The notes below the pieces were generated by a model, which ran no database searches, was not told the DNA's origin, and was given only the letters and a program-made list of their open reading frames with translations. Below, piece by piece: positions 9,601 through 19,228 of a DNA stretch of 64,000 nt (positions are counted from its first letter, which is position 1; each line of letters opens with the position of its first letter). This DNA is from Cupriavidus pinatubonensis. GTDB lineage: Bacteria; Pseudomonadota; Gammaproteobacteria; Burkholderiales; Burkholderiaceae. The position numbers were made by a program, and so were the translations under genes. The stretch spans positions 1,674,001 through 1,738,000 of the forward strand of contig NZ_CP080766.1 in NCBI RefSeq assembly GCF_019602855.1, given 5' to 3'.

Positions 9601-10638
9601 ATGAGCGGGTTCAACAACGGGCGCCGCCTGGCGCTTAAGCAGGGCATTGCGCTGGTGGCGGCTTCGGCTGCGTCCGGGCTGATGATCCACACACCGGCAC
9701 GTGCCGCGGGGCAGACGTACAACTACAAGCTCGGCATCGCGCTCGATGCGACGCATCCGACGACCGTCAACCTGACCGCTGCCGCGGCCGAGATTGCGCG
9801 TGCCTCCAACGGCCGCCTGAACATCCGCGTCTTTCCGAACAGCCAGCTCGGCAGCGACACCGACATGGTGTCGCAGGTGCGCTCGGGCGCCATCGACCTT
9901 GTCAGCACGGCGGGCCTGATCTGGGGCACGCTGGTGCCGGCCGCCTCCATCAGCGGGATCGGATTTGCGTTCCCGAGCTACGAGCACGTCTGGAAGGCCA
10001 TGGACGGTGATCTCGGCGCGCATATCCGCGGTGCGTTCGCGAAGGTCAACCTGATGCCGCTGCCGAAGATCTGGGACCACGGTTTCCGCCAGGTCACCAG
10101 CAGCAACCGGCAGATCAACACGCCGCAGGACCTGAGCGGCTTCAAGATCCGCGTGCCGCTGAGCCCGGCGCTGACGTCGATGTTCAAGGCCTTCGGCGCC
10201 GCGCCGGCGGGCATCAACATGGCGGAGACCTACACCGCGTTGCAGACGAAGATCGTCGACGGCCAGGAAAACCCGCTGACGATCCTGGGTACGCAGCGGC
10301 TCTACGAAGTGCAGAAGTACTGCTCGCTGACGTCGCACGTGTGGGATGGCTTCTGGCTCGTCGCGAATCTGCGCACATGGAACGCCTTGCCCGAAGACCT
10401 GCGGCAACTGGCGGCCACTACGTTCGATACGTATGCCGTCAAGCAGCGCCAGGCCGTCGATGCACTCAATACCCGCCTGCGCGAAGAACTGAAAGGCCGC
10501 GGCATGGTGTTTAACCAGCCTGACGTAAAGGTGTTCCGCGATTACCTGAGCAAGGCCGGTTTCTACCGCGACTGGCAGAAAAAATTCCCGGCCGAAACCT
10601 GGGCGCTGCTCGAACAGTACTCGGGCAAGCTGGCCTGA
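9601..10638 (+). CDS. TRAP transporter substrate-binding protein, DctP family
   Basis: This is the periplasmic solute-binding component of a tripartite ATP-independent transporter. The N-terminus has a twin-arginine-like signal (NNGRRLALKQG then a hydrophobic stretch) ending near ARAAG at about 36. The DctP fold is recognised by YKLGIALDATHP, NSQLGSDTDMVSQVRSGAID, the sugar/acid-binding FKIRVPLSP block containing the ligand arginine, and TALQTKIVDGQENPL. Length (345) is normal. GGAG before the ATG supports the start. The permease is encoded 0.6 kb downstream, after an exported PPC-domain gene. The ligand is probably a carboxylate, by family knowledge. Confidence 0.92.
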   Translation: MSGFNNGRRLALKQGIALVAASAASGLMIHTPARAAGQTYNYKLGIALDATHPTTVNLTAAAAEIARASNGRLNIRVFPNSQLGSDTDMVSQVRSGAIDLVSTAGLIWGTLVPAASISGIGFAFPSYEHVWKAMDGDLGAHIRGAFAKVNLMPLPKIWDHGFRQVTSSNRQINTPQDLSGFKIRVPLSPALTSMFKAFGAAPAGINMAETYTALQTKIVDGQENPLTILGTQRLYEVQKYCSLTSHVWDGFWLVANLRTWNALPEDLRQLAATTFDTYAVKQRQAVDALNTRLREELKGRGMVFNQPDVKVFRDYLSKAGFYRDWQKKFPAETWALLEQYSGKLA

Positions 10639-10730
10639 CCACAACCCACGGCATTTCCAATCCGGCACCGCTGGCCGGTGGCTGCACGCCACCGCCGCGG
10701 CTGCGCTCAACCAGAATTCCAGGAGACATC

Positions 10731-11252
10731 ATGACCTTCCTCGCGCGCATGGCATCGCTCGTCACGCTCGGCCTTACCCTTTCCTGCATGGGCACGCAAA
10801 GTGCCGCGGCGCAGGAGTTGAAGGGCAAGTACATGAAGACGCCGACGGGCTACCTGATGGTGCTGCGGCATGGCGACAACGTGCTGCAGAACCTTGAGCA
10901 ACTGGCGCGGGACGAGCATATTCCGAGCGCCAGCTTCGTCGGCATCGGCTTCATGTCCGAAGCCACGTTCGGCTTCTACGACTTCGGCCGCAAGCAGTTC
11001 GATCCGAAGACGTACCGCAATGTCGAGATGGCCAACATGACCGGTTCCATCGCGTGGAAAGAGGGCAAGCCTTCGATCCACGCGCACGGCACCGTCACGG
11101 ACGGCACGTTCCAGGGCGCGGGCGGCCATCTTCTCGGGCTGACCGTCGGCACCGGGTCCTGCGAGATCACGGTCACGGTCTACCCGCAACGTCTGGATCG
11201 CTTCGTCGACCCCGAAATTCAGGCCAACGTACTTGGCTTGCCGCAGCAATGA
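10731..11252 (+). CDS. Exported PPC-domain (DUF296) protein
   Basis: The 173-residue product starts with a Sec signal (cleavage likely near AAA-QEL, residue 28). The rest is a PPC/DUF296 domain: VLRHGDN, the metal-site pair HAHG (117-120) and GGHL (131-134), and a final strand EITVTVYP. Cytoplasmic PPC proteins are often linked to DNA binding, but here a signal peptide implies a periplasmic location, so DNA binding is unlikely. It sits between dctP and the fused permease with an upstream GGAG, which suggests it handles the transported solute or a metal. The role is unproven. Confidence 0.85.
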   Translation: MTFLARMASLVTLGLTLSCMGTQSAAAQELKGKYMKTPTGYLMVLRHGDNVLQNLEQLARDEHIPSASFVGIGFMSEATFGFYDFGRKQFDPKTYRNVEMANMTGSIAWKEGKPSIHAHGTVTDGTFQGAGGHLLGLTVGTGSCEITVTVYPQRLDRFVDPEIQANVLGLPQQ

Positions 11253-11264
11253 CGGAGGCGGGAC

Positions 11265-13169
11265 ATGTCCACGCATATGGTCGATATCAATCCCCCGGGC
11301 ATAGAGTCCCATGCCGGGGCGCTTTCGGGCGGCGCACCGGCGCGCATGCTGCGGCTGGCTGACAAGGCGCTCGGCGTTGTGTCCGAAGTGCCGGCGGCCC
11401 TGCTCGTGGTGGCCGAGATCGGCGTGCTGTTCAGCGGCGTGCTGAGCCGCTATGTCCTGCACACGCCGCTGGTGTGGGTCGACGAGCTGGCGTCGCTGTT
11501 GTTCATCTGGCTCATCATGCTCGGCGCCGCGGTGGCGTTCCGGCGCGGCAGCCATATGCGCATGACGGCGCTCGTTGATGCCGCAGCGCCGAAATGGCGC
11601 GGCGTGTTCGAACTCGTGGCAACGGTGGCGGCGCTGACGTGGCTCGTGCTGGTCGCGCATCCCGCTTATGAATTCGCGAGTGAGGAAGCCGCCGTGACCA
11701 TGCCGGCACTGGACATCTCCAACGCCTGGCGTGCCGCCGCGCTGCCGCTCGGCATCGCGCTGATCCTGCTGATGAGCGTGGTGCGGCTGCTGTCCACCTC
11801 CAGCCTGCGAATGGTGTTGGTGGCACTGGTCGCATGCGCTGGGGTCGTGGGCGGCCTTGTGCTGCTGCAGCCTGCCTTGCAAGAACTCGGCAATGCCAAC
11901 CTGCTGGTGTTCTTTGTCGGCATCGTTGCCCTGCTGGTGTTCACGGGCGTGCCGATCGCATTCTCGTTCGGCCTAGCGACGTTCGGCTATCTGTCGCTGA
12001 CTACGTCCACGCCGACCATTGTCGTGATCGGCCGCATGGACGAAGGCATGTCGCACCTGATCCTGCTCGCGGTGCCGATGTTCGTGTTCCTCGGCGTGCT
12101 GATCGAGATGACGTCGATGGCGCGCGCCATGGTGCAGTTCCTGGCCAACCTGCTCGGCCATATCCGTGGCGGCCTGTCGTATGTGCTGATCGGGGCGATG
12201 TATCTCGTCTCCGGCATCTCGGGCTCCAAGGCGGCGGACATGGCAGCCGTGGCGCCGGCGCTGTTTCCCGAGATGAAGAAGCGCGGCGCCGATGATGGCG
12301 ACATGGTCGCGCTGCTTGCGGCGACCGGCGCGCAGACGGAGACGGTGCCGCCGAGCCTGGTGCTGATCACCATCGGCTCAGTGACCGGCATCTCCATTGC
12401 CGACCTGTTCACCGCCGGATTGATGCCGGGCATTGTGCTGGCACTCGTGCTCGGCCTGGTCGTGTGGTGGCAGGCCCGCAAGAGCGGCAGCGCCTGCAGC
12501 GCGCGTGCCACGCGGGCCATGATCGGCAAGAGTCTCGTGGTGGCATTGCCCGCGCTCGCGCTGCCGTTCGTCGTGCGCGCCGCGGTGGTGGAGGGCGTGG
12601 CGACGGCGACGGAAGTGTCCACGATCGGCATCGTCTACGCGCTGATCGTCGGGCTGCTGGTGTACCGCAAGCTCGACCTCAGGCAACTGTGGCCCGCGCT
12701 CGTCGATACGGCCGCCTTGTCTGGAGCGATCCTGCTGATCATCGGCACCGCGACCGGCATGGCCTGGTCGCTCACGCAGTCGGGCTTCTCGGGTGACCTG
12801 GCAGCGGCCATGGCTCGGCTACCGGGGGGTGCGCCGGCTTTCATGGCGGTCTCGATCGTGGCCTTCGTGCTGCTTGGCAGCGTGCTGGAAGGCATTCCCG
12901 CAATCGTGCTGTTCGGCCCGCTCCTGTTTCCGATCGCGCGCCAGCTGGGCATCCATGACGTGCATTACTCGATGGTGGTCGTACTGGCCATGGGCATCGG
13001 CCTGTTCGCGCCGCCGTTCGGTGTCGGCTACTACGCCGCCTGCGCGATCAGCCGTACCAAGCCTAGCGAGGGCGTGCGCCACATCTGGCGCTACATGACT
13101 TTCCTGTTCATCGGCACCGTCGTCGTCGCGGCCGTGCCGTGGATCTCCACCGGTTTCCTCCATCACTGA
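11265..13169 (+). CDS. TRAP transporter fused permease (DctQ-DctM)
   Basis: This inner-membrane protein of 634 residues joins the small DctQ subunit (about residues 30-180, four helices, with the typical VDELASLLFIWLIMLGAAVAF) to the large DctM subunit (about 205-630). DctM shows the family blocks GVPIAFSFGLATF, a GISGSKAADMAAV segment, PPSLVLITIG and FAPPFGVGYY. Ion-driven uptake of the DctP ligand is the expected role. The ATG follows GGAGG closely and is 12 bases after the PPC stop, so the genes are cotranscribed. Between 12475 and 12500 the linker is basic, as expected for a cytoplasmic loop. Confidence 0.92.
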   Translation: MSTHMVDINPPGIESHAGALSGGAPARMLRLADKALGVVSEVPAALLVVAEIGVLFSGVLSRYVLHTPLVWVDELASLLFIWLIMLGAAVAFRRGSHMRMTALVDAAAPKWRGVFELVATVAALTWLVLVAHPAYEFASEEAAVTMPALDISNAWRAAALPLGIALILLMSVVRLLSTSSLRMVLVALVACAGVVGGLVLLQPALQELGNANLLVFFVGIVALLVFTGVPIAFSFGLATFGYLSLTTSTPTIVVIGRMDEGMSHLILLAVPMFVFLGVLIEMTSMARAMVQFLANLLGHIRGGLSYVLIGAMYLVSGISGSKAADMAAVAPALFPEMKKRGADDGDMVALLAATGAQTETVPPSLVLITIGSVTGISIADLFTAGLMPGIVLALVLGLVVWWQARKSGSACSARATRAMIGKSLVVALPALALPFVVRAAVVEGVATATEVSTIGIVYALIVGLLVYRKLDLRQLWPALVDTAALSGAILLIIGTATGMAWSLTQSGFSGDLAAAMARLPGGAPAFMAVSIVAFVLLGSVLEGIPAIVLFGPLLFPIARQLGIHDVHYSMVVVLAMGIGLFAPPFGVGYYAACAISRTKPSEGVRHIWRYMTFLFIGTVVVAAVPWISTGFLHH

Positions 13170-13176
13170 GCATCCC

Positions 13177-13470
13177 ATGAAGTTCGCCGCCATCGTCGAA
13201 TACGCCAACGAGCCTGAGCGCCTTGCGCAATTCCGGCCCGCCCATCGCGCCTATCTGCAAGCGCTGTTGCAACACGGACGCCTGGTGATCGCCGGCCCGT
13301 TCGCCGACGGCAGCGGCGCGCTGTTCGTGTATGAAGTCGCCAATGAAAGCGAGGCATCGAAGCTCGCTGCCAATGATCCGTTCGCGAAAGCGTCGCTGTT
13401 CCGAAGCGTTGTCATGAAGCCCTGGAAGCTCGTGTTCGCGAGCCAGGACAACCTGAATCTCCCGCTGTGA
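13177..13470 (+). CDS. YciI family protein
   Basis: This is a 97-residue YCII-related protein: MKFAAIVEY start, [11 protein letters not shown] with the conserved His, then [18 protein letters not shown] and a PFAKASLF helix. These small dimeric ferredoxin-fold proteins are sometimes enzymes for chlorinated or lactone intermediates of aromatic breakdown. Here it starts seven bases after the permease stop and ends seven bases before the hydratase gene, so it is part of the same transcription unit and may act on an intermediate of the imported compound. Confidence 0.88.
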   Translation: MKFAAIVEYANEPERLAQFRPAHRAYLQALLQHGRLVIAGPFADGSGALFVYEVANESEASKLAANDPFAKASLFRSVVMKPWKLVFASQDNLNLPL

Positions 13471-13477
13471 GGCGCAT

Positions 13478-14272
13478 ATGAAAATGGACACCACGATCCT
13501 GCAGACACTGGCTGCATCGCTGCGCCATGCCGCGCAGCAGAACCAGCCGATTCCGCCCGTGCGGGACGCACTGTCCGCCGTGGGCGTGCAAGGCGCCTAT
13601 ACGGTACAGGACATCAATACCGCGTACTACCTCGACACCGGCCGCCGGCTGACGGGCCGCAAGATCGGCCTGACGTCGAAGTCCGTGCAGCAGCAGCTTG
13701 GCGTGGATGCGCCCGATTTCGGCATGCTGTTCGCGGACATGGAACTCGCTCCAGACGAAGAGGTTGCGCTCGACCGCGTGTTGCAACCGAAGGTCGAGGC
13801 GGAAGTGGCCGTCGTGCTGGAGCGCGACCTGAAGCACGAACAGGTCACGCTGTCGCAGTTGATCTCCGCGATTGCTTATGTGTTGCCGGCCGTGGAGATT
13901 GTCGGCAGCCGCATCGCAAATTGGGACATCCGCCTGCTGGACACCGTGGCGGACAACGCGTCGTCTGGCCTGTATGCGCTCGGGACGCAGCCGCGCAGGC
14001 TGTCGGAGGTGGATCTGCGCATGTGCGGCATGCTCATGGAGCGCAAGGGTGAGGTGGTATCGCTCGGCGTGGGCGCCGCGTGCCTGAGCCATCCGCTCAA
14101 CGCTGCGCTGTGGCTGGCTCGCAAGATGGCGGAAGTGGGAAGGCCGTTGCTTGCGGGCGACGTCATCATGACGGGCGCGCTCGGGCCCATGGTGACCGTC
14201 GCGCCGGGCGACATCATCGACACCACCATCGCGGGTCTTGGCTCGGTCCGCACTGCGTTTGCCGCTGACTGA
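13478..14272 (+). CDS. 2-keto-4-pentenoate hydratase-like enzyme (FAH superfamily)
   Basis: This 264-residue enzyme belongs to the MhpD/2-oxopent-4-enoate hydratase branch of the fumarylacetoacetate hydrolase superfamily. It has [17 protein letters not shown] near residue 60, the metal-site acid cluster [10 protein letters not shown], then [12 protein letters not shown] and the end block [19 protein letters not shown]. It would add water to a dienoate from meta-cleavage, or act as a related decarboxylase. Being last in the TRAP operon, it suggests that the imported acid enters an oxo-acid pathway. GAGG sits before the ATG at 13478; a second in-frame ATG is two codons later. Confidence 0.88.
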   Translation: MKMDTTILQTLAASLRHAAQQNQPIPPVRDALSAVGVQGAYTVQDINTAYYLDTGRRLTGRKIGLTSKSVQQQLGVDAPDFGMLFADMELAPDEEVALDRVLQPKVEAEVAVVLERDLKHEQVTLSQLISAIAYVLPAVEIVGSRIANWDIRLLDTVADNASSGLYALGTQPRRLSEVDLRMCGMLMERKGEVVSLGVGAACLSHPLNAALWLARKMAEVGRPLLAGDVIMTGALGPMVTVAPGDIIDTTIAGLGSVRTAFAAD

Positions 14273-14295
14273 ATCGAGCGATTGAGATTAACGCG

Positions 14296-14311
14296 AAAGC
14301 CCGTGCGGGCT
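14296..14311. terminator. Short hairpin between convergent genes
   Basis: AGCCC-GTGC-GGGCT lies in the 38-base gap between the hydratase and lysR ends. On the minus strand it is followed by TTTCGC, so it may stop leftward lysR transcription. Confidence 0.4.
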
Positions 14312-15198
14312 CAGGCCCGTGTCAGCTTTCGGATCAGGTCGATGACGGTCCGGCTCGCATACGTCAGCGGCCGCTGCGTGCTCGTGGCCAGCACCAGCGT
14401 GCGCGTGAGGACCGGGTCGACGATCCGGCTCACCGCAATGCGGCCGAGCTTCATGTCGACTTCCACGGCTTGCCGCGTGAGGATCGTGTAGGCTGCCCCG
14501 TTCGCGACGATCTCGCGCATGGCGGTCAGCGAATCGACCTCGATCTGGGTGTTCAGCTGAACGCCCGCCTTCTTTGCCTCGTCCAGCAGCATCATGTGGA
14601 AGCCATCGGGCGCGCCAGGCAGCACCAGCGGCAGCGCCGCGGCGTCGGCGAACCTGCAGCTCCGACTGGCCACATTCGGATCACCCGCACGTGCGATCAG
14701 ATAGAGCTCGTCGGTGGCCAGCTTTTCATCGGTCTTGTGGATCCGCTCGCCATAGCGCGAAAACACGCCCACATCCGTGCGTCCGCTGGCCAGCGCTTCT
14801 TCGATATTGCCCGCGAAACCTTCCATCAGCCGCAACTCGATCTTCGGGAAATCCGCGCGCACGCGCTGGAACAGCGGGCCGACGATCTGCTGCGTGATCG
14901 ATGCCTGCAAGGCCAGCTTGACGGGGCCGCTCGGCACTTCGGCGCGGTCGCGGATATCGTTCCTGAGCAGTTCGAATTCGCCGAGCAGCGTCTTCACGCG
15001 CGGCATGATGGACTGCCCGAATTCCGTCAGCACCACGCCGCGGCCGGTGCGGTAGAACAGCTTCGCGCCGAACTCGCCTTCCAGCGCGGCAATGTGCTTG
15101 CTGAGCGCAGACTGCGCAATGCCGCGTGACGCACAGACTTTGCTGAGACTGCCGGCTTCGACGATGTCGGATAACAGTTGTAGGTGCTTGATGTCCAT
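14311..15198 (-). CDS. LysR family transcriptional regulator
   Basis: This 295-residue regulator has an N-terminal winged HTH (MDIKHLQLLSDIVEAGSLS and SALSKHIAALEGEFGAKLFYR) and a C-terminal co-inducer domain. The start at MDIKH (15198) is fixed by the HTH; the longer open frame upstream is non-coding. The first residues and the tail resemble nitrogen-control/Cbl-type and NAC-like members. It points toward the TRAP operon and converges on the hydratase gene, so it may control that operon at a distance or the divergent hydrolase gene (15377), whose start is 178 bases from its own. Confidence 0.88.
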   Translation of the reverse strand: MDIKHLQLLSDIVEAGSLSKVCASRGIAQSALSKHIAALEGEFGAKLFYRTGRGVVLTEFGQSIMPRVKTLLGEFELLRNDIRDRAEVPSGPVKLALQASITQQIVGPLFQRVRADFPKIELRLMEGFAGNIEEALASGRTDVGVFSRYGERIHKTDEKLATDELYLIARAGDPNVASRSCRFADAAALPLVLPGAPDGFHMMLLDEAKKAGVQLNTQIEVDSLTAMREIVANGAAYTILTRQAVEVDMKLGRIAVSRIVDPVLTRTLVLATSTQRPLTYASRTVIDLIRKLTRA

Positions 15199-15376
15199 CG
15201 TCGGTCTGCGCCTGTGGAGTCGGTTCCGATTGGTTCGCGACGATTGTAGCGAAAGGCTCGCGCTGCGGTGTCCGGAATGCGTGGTGCGAAAGCAGGAGCG
15301 CGCACCAGCCTGTACCATGGGGTCTGGGCCGCGTGGCCCGCGCATCAGGAAGACGTGGAGATTCGCGAGGAAGGGA

Positions 15377-16048
15377 ATGGCATTGCAATCCGGGAGCGGA
15401 AAGATGTTCGTGGCGGGCGAAGCGGGCAGGATCGAGCTGATCGTCGATATGCCTCGCGCCGTGGCAAGCGGTATCGCTGTCGTCGCGCATCCGCATCCGC
15501 TGCAAGGCGGCACGGCCACGCACAAGGTCCCGCATGTGCTTGCGAAAGCGCTGGCCGCGCGCGGCTATGTGACGGTGCGCCCCAATTTCCGCGGCGTGGG
15601 CGAGACCGAAGGCGAGCACGATGCCGGCGACGGCGAGACGAACGACACCGTGGCGGTGGTGAACCACCTTCGCCAGCAATACCCGGGCCTGCCGCTGGTC
15701 CTGGCGGGCTTCTCGTTCGGCGCCTATGTCGTGGCGCTTACGGTGCAAGTGCTCGCCAGCCAGGGACTCGCATGCCCGCACGTGATCCTCACGGGCATGC
15801 CGTGGGGAACCATCCCGGGGCACCGCAGCTATGCGACGCCGGATGTCCCGTCGACAGCGCTGGTCGTGCATGGCGAGAACGACGAGCGCGTGACGCTCGG
15901 CGCCGTGCTGGACTGGGCGCGTCCGCAGGAAATGCCCATCGTGGTAGTGCCCGGCGCCAACCACTTCTTTACCGGAAAACTTTCTGCGCTGGAGCGCGTG
16001 GTCGGTCGCTATCTTGACCATCTGCCGGAGCCGTCAGCGCCTGCCTGA
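15377..16048 (+). CDS. Alpha/beta hydrolase
   Basis: This is a 223-residue single-domain serine hydrolase of the COG2945-like group. AHPHPLQGG forms the oxyanion region (38-45), GFSFG (111-115) carries nucleophile Ser113, VVHGENDERV supplies the acid, and PGANHFF the histidine. There is no signal peptide, so it is cytoplasmic. GAGGAAGGG directly before the ATG at 15377 sets the start; a second in-frame ATG lies nine codons on. It is divergent from the LysR gene. The substrate is unknown. Confidence 0.85.
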   Translation: MALQSGSGKMFVAGEAGRIELIVDMPRAVASGIAVVAHPHPLQGGTATHKVPHVLAKALAARGYVTVRPNFRGVGETEGEHDAGDGETNDTVAVVNHLRQQYPGLPLVLAGFSFGAYVVALTVQVLASQGLACPHVILTGMPWGTIPGHRSYATPDVPSTALVVHGENDERVTLGAVLDWARPQEMPIVVVPGANHFFTGKLSALERVVGRYLDHLPEPSAPA

Positions 16049-16146
16049 TCCGCCGGTATGCCGGGCGGCGCAGGCAAGTCGCGGCGCGCCGGGGCGAGAA
16101 GCGAAGCGGTCAGGCGCGGCGGGCCCGCGCTAGGATCGGGCTGACA

Positions 16147-17424
16147 TCATGTTCCATCACGCGACTCGGGAGCCTGACAAAGCCACGCCGATGCCGCCGT
16201 CAGCATCGCTTGCAGGCCCGTTTGCAATGTGGGGTGAATCACGGGTGCGAACTTCGGCGAATGATTGCTAGGTATCCTATTCAACTGCTTTGCGGCTTTG
16301 GCCTGTGCATAGACTTCCGGGTCGGTGCCACCGATGAACCAGAACACGTAGGGCACGTTCCAGGCTCGCCCAAAAACGCTAAAGTCCTCACTGGCCGAGG
16401 CCGGCCGCGCCTCGCAGGCCTTATCGCCAAACTGCGCCTTGAAGACGTCGGCCACCTGACTTGTGGCTGCGATATCGTTCTCCGTCAGCGGATACGTGCT
16501 CAGCGTGGTGAACTCCGGCGGTCGCTCAGCGTTGGATGCATCGCACTCCGCGCAACAGATGCGTCGGATGGACGCCAGCATGTACTCGCGCACGTCCTCG
16601 TCGAACGTGCGCATATTCAATTTGATGGTTGCCTCGTCCGGAATGATGTTTTCCTTGGTACCTGCCTGCAGTGAGCCAATCGTCAGCACCGCGTTGTCCA
16701 TCGGCGAAATCTCGCGCGAAACGATGGTCTGCAGGCGCAGCGTCGTGGACGCGGCCATGATGACGGGGTCGATGGAAGTCTGCGGCTGCGAACCATGCGA
16801 GCCACGACCGAACAGCCTGATCTTAAGGCTATCGCCCGCTGACAGAATGACGCCCGGGCGATAACTGACGGTGCCGCTCGGGCCTACCATGACGTGCTGG
16901 CCCAGAATGATGTCTGGCTTGGGAAAGCGTTCCGCATGCCAGGCGTTGACCATGCTGCTGGCACCGCGTCCCACTTCTTCGCCTGGTTGAAAGACCAGCA
17001 TGACGGTGCCCTTCCAGGCATCACGGTGCTCGGCCAGGACACGCGCCACCCCCATCAGCCATGTCACGTGCATGTCGTGCCCACACGAATGCGCGACATC
17101 GACTTCGACGCCGTCTTCATCTCTGGCCTTGACGGTGCTGGCATAGGACAAGCCGGTGTTTTCGGCCATGGGTAAAGCATCCATGTCTGCACGGAGCATT
17201 ACCGTGGGTCCCTCGCCGTTGCGCAGCACACCAACAAGCCCGGTCACCCCGACTTCACGCGTCACTTCATAGCCCAAGGCCTGGATGTAATCTCCCGCGA
17301 CTTTGGCTGTGCGGAACTCCTGCATCGACAACTCGGGGTGCTGGTGAAAGTCCTTGTAGATGGCTTCGAGTTCCGTCACCAACGTGTCGCTGCGGGTCGC
17401 CATAGCTTGGACGAGTGCGTTCAT
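16147..17424 (-). CDS. M20 family amidohydrolase/carboxypeptidase
   Basis: This dinuclear metallohydrolase of the M20D type (IAA-amino acid hydrolase, hippurate hydrolase, N-acyl-amino-acid amidohydrolase) has 425 residues. It has DFHQHPELSMQEF near the start, LRADMDALP (78-86), the metal site HSCGHDMH (112-119) and FQPGEEVGRGASSM with the catalytic Glu pair, followed by the dimerisation lid and SASEDFSVF. It probably cleaves amide-linked amino acids in the cytoplasm; no signal peptide is seen. Codon use is less GC-rich than its neighbours. It is divergent from the porin gene across a 419-base AT-rich gap. Confidence 0.92.
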   Translation of the reverse strand: MNALVQAMATRSDTLVTELEAIYKDFHQHPELSMQEFRTAKVAGDYIQALGYEVTREVGVTGLVGVLRNGEGPTVMLRADMDALPMAENTGLSYASTVKARDEDGVEVDVAHSCGHDMHVTWLMGVARVLAEHRDAWKGTVMLVFQPGEEVGRGASSMVNAWHAERFPKPDIILGQHVMVGPSGTVSYRPGVILSAGDSLKIRLFGRGSHGSQPQTSIDPVIMAASTTLRLQTIVSREISPMDNAVLTIGSLQAGTKENIIPDEATIKLNMRTFDEDVREYMLASIRRICCAECDASNAERPPEFTTLSTYPLTENDIAATSQVADVFKAQFGDKACEARPASASEDFSVFGRAWNVPYVFWFIGGTDPEVYAQAKAAKQLNRIPSNHSPKFAPVIHPTLQTGLQAMLTAASAWLCQAPESRDGT

Positions 17425-17843
17425 GGAACACCTCCGGACGTTCAGTGACCAGTTTGCGTTATCCGGGTTGCTTCGGCCAGGAAGAAATCCTTGGCTCTTC
17501 CTTGAATGGACTGTTGCAACGCTTCATTTTGCGCGCGGGAACCCGGGCTGTCTCGCGCGTGGGCCGAGGGGAGCGGGTCGGGCATACCGACACGACTTCG
17601 TCAAAAATTTGTCTCCCGGTTGGAGACGTACATGTGCCCGCCTGATGAGGCTAGGCAAGTGGGTGTGTTTGCATTGTTCATGTTGTGGAAATAATTATTC
17701 ATATTTACGGACAATTGTTTAAATATGCCTGTCACATTGCTGTCGCAATATCTCGCGGCCGAGTCGGTGGGAGGCTGCGGCTCGCAAGCTAGCCGTGACA
17801 CCACCGCCAGGAACCTTCGCTTAAAAGAAACCGGGATTTGACA
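17425..17843. promoter_or_regulatory. Divergent intergenic region before porin
   Basis: No gene is seen. An AT-rich block at about 17685-17725 (AATAATTATTCATATTTACG and TTGTTTAAATAT) stands out from the GC-rich surroundings and probably holds the porin promoter and operators. I cannot define the exact -35/-10 boxes. Confidence 0.4.
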
Positions 17844-18908
17844 GTGAAAAAAACTCTCCTCGCAATGGCAGTCACAACTTGCGCCTTGTCCGGCGCCGCC
17901 TTTGCTCAATCGTCCAACGTGACGCTCTATGGCATCGCTGATGCTGGCGTCAGTTTCCAAAGCCACGTCAATGGTGGCGCTAACGGAAGTGGCTCCGTAA
18001 CCGGTGTGACTTCGGGTGGCCTCTCCGGCTCGCGTTGGGGCCTGCGCGGTGTCGAGGATCTGGGCAACAATCTGAAGGGCATCTTCGTACTGGAAAGCGG
18101 CTTTGACATCGATTCTGGCAAATCCGCCCAAGGGGGCCGACTGTTCGGGCGCCAGGCCTATGTTGGCTTGCAAGGCAACTACGGCGCTATCACGTTAGGC
18201 CGCCAGCAGAACGCGCTCTATGACTTATTCGGCGCGTACGACCCGATGGCGGTGGGACCGATGTACTCGCTCAACTCCGTCGATAACCAATTCAATGGCC
18301 GCGCCGACAATGCCATCAAGTACACCGGCAAGTTCGGCGGCCTGACGGCAACCGGCTTCTACAGCTTCGGCCGCGATGTCACGTCCGGCCTCGGCGGTGA
18401 AGTGCCGGGTCATTTCAAGGTGGGTACCAACTTTGGCGGCGGCCTGGCCTATGCGAGCGGCCCATTCTCGGTGGGCGCTGCTTATGATCAGTTCCAGGGA
18501 AGCACCCTTGCGTCGGCGGACCTGACCGCCAAGCGTGCTGCGATTGGCGCCTCGTATGCATTCGGTAATGCCAAGGCATTTGCCGGATACCGCTGGATGC
18601 AGGACGAGGTCACGACCGGCAAGGCCCGCCACGACAACCTGTATTGGTTGGGGGCAAATTACAAGTTCACGCCGGCCTTCACCCTGACCGGCGCGACCTA
18701 CTTTACCGACGCGCGCACTGACAGCAAGGACTCGTGGATGTTCGTCCTGAATGCTGACTATGCCTTCTCCAAGCGTACGGATGCGTACCTGTTGCTTGGT
18801 TATGTGAAGAACAAGGGCAACGCCACGTTCGGTGTGACGGGCACCGCGAATACGCTGCCGGGCCAGAACCAGACTGGCGCTATGGTCGGCGTGCGTCACC
18901 GCTTCTGA
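17844..18908 (+). CDS. Gram-negative porin (OmpC-like, Burkholderiaceae type)
   Basis: This is a 16-strand outer-membrane general porin. A signal peptide (MKKTLLAMAV...AFA-QSS) precedes the mature start SSNVTLYGIADAGV; the family markers SRWGLRG, GRQAYVGLQGNYGAITLGRQ, and a C-terminal strand MVGVRHRF ending in Phe are all present. The GTG at 17844 is preferred over the TTG two codons upstream because it gives the usual MKKTLLA start. Length 354 is normal. Divergence from the M20 hydrolase may link it to uptake of the same substrate. A strong terminator follows at 18994. Confidence 0.93.
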   Translation: MKKTLLAMAVTTCALSGAAFAQSSNVTLYGIADAGVSFQSHVNGGANGSGSVTGVTSGGLSGSRWGLRGVEDLGNNLKGIFVLESGFDIDSGKSAQGGRLFGRQAYVGLQGNYGAITLGRQQNALYDLFGAYDPMAVGPMYSLNSVDNQFNGRADNAIKYTGKFGGLTATGFYSFGRDVTSGLGGEVPGHFKVGTNFGGGLAYASGPFSVGAAYDQFQGSTLASADLTAKRAAIGASYAFGNAKAFAGYRWMQDEVTTGKARHDNLYWLGANYKFTPAFTLTGATYFTDARTDSKDSWMFVLNADYAFSKRTDAYLLLGYVKNKGNATFGVTGTANTLPGQNQTGAMVGVRHRF

Positions 18909-18993
18909 TCCGCCTTGGTGCGGAATTGGCACACCATAGAGTGTGCCGTGACAGATCATATCGACCTTGACTTGTCACTGGGTTAAGGACATT

Positions 18994-19020
18994 TGGCCGG
19001 CATATGCCGGCCATTTTTTT
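18994..19020 (+). terminator. Intrinsic terminator after porin
   Basis: A perfect 20-bp palindrome (TGGCCGGCATATGCCGGCCA) is followed directly by seven T residues, 85 bases after the porin stop. Confidence 0.9.
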
Positions 19021-19141
19021 GCCTGCGTGGAGCGTAGGCAGCGAACGGATCGTTGCGGGAAGTTCGCGGACAGTTGTTGCGTTGAAGCCCGCTGTAACGC
19101 CGCGTAAACCGTTGCTACCGTCGCATCGTTGCGATTTCAAA

Positions 19142-19156
19142 TGAGAACGATTATCC
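19142..19156 (+). promoter_or_regulatory. Putative Fur box
   Basis: TGAGAAC-G-ATTATCC matches the 7-1-7 Fur consensus TGATAAT-N-ATTATCA at 11 of 14 arm positions. It lies 73 bases before the first gene of the PepSY/ApbE operon, next to the AT-rich TTTTTGC stretch, so it should place the operon under iron repression. Confidence 0.65.
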
Positions 19157-19228
19157 TTTTTGCTTCCGATCTTATTTGTGACTGAAGTGTCACAACACGT
19201 CTGCGCCTTTCGTCGCCCATCCATCGCA

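Noticed and set aside
10707..11882. 391-residue minus-strand ORF over the PPC and TRAP permease genes
   Set aside because: Shadow of two well-supported genes; no recognisable domain.
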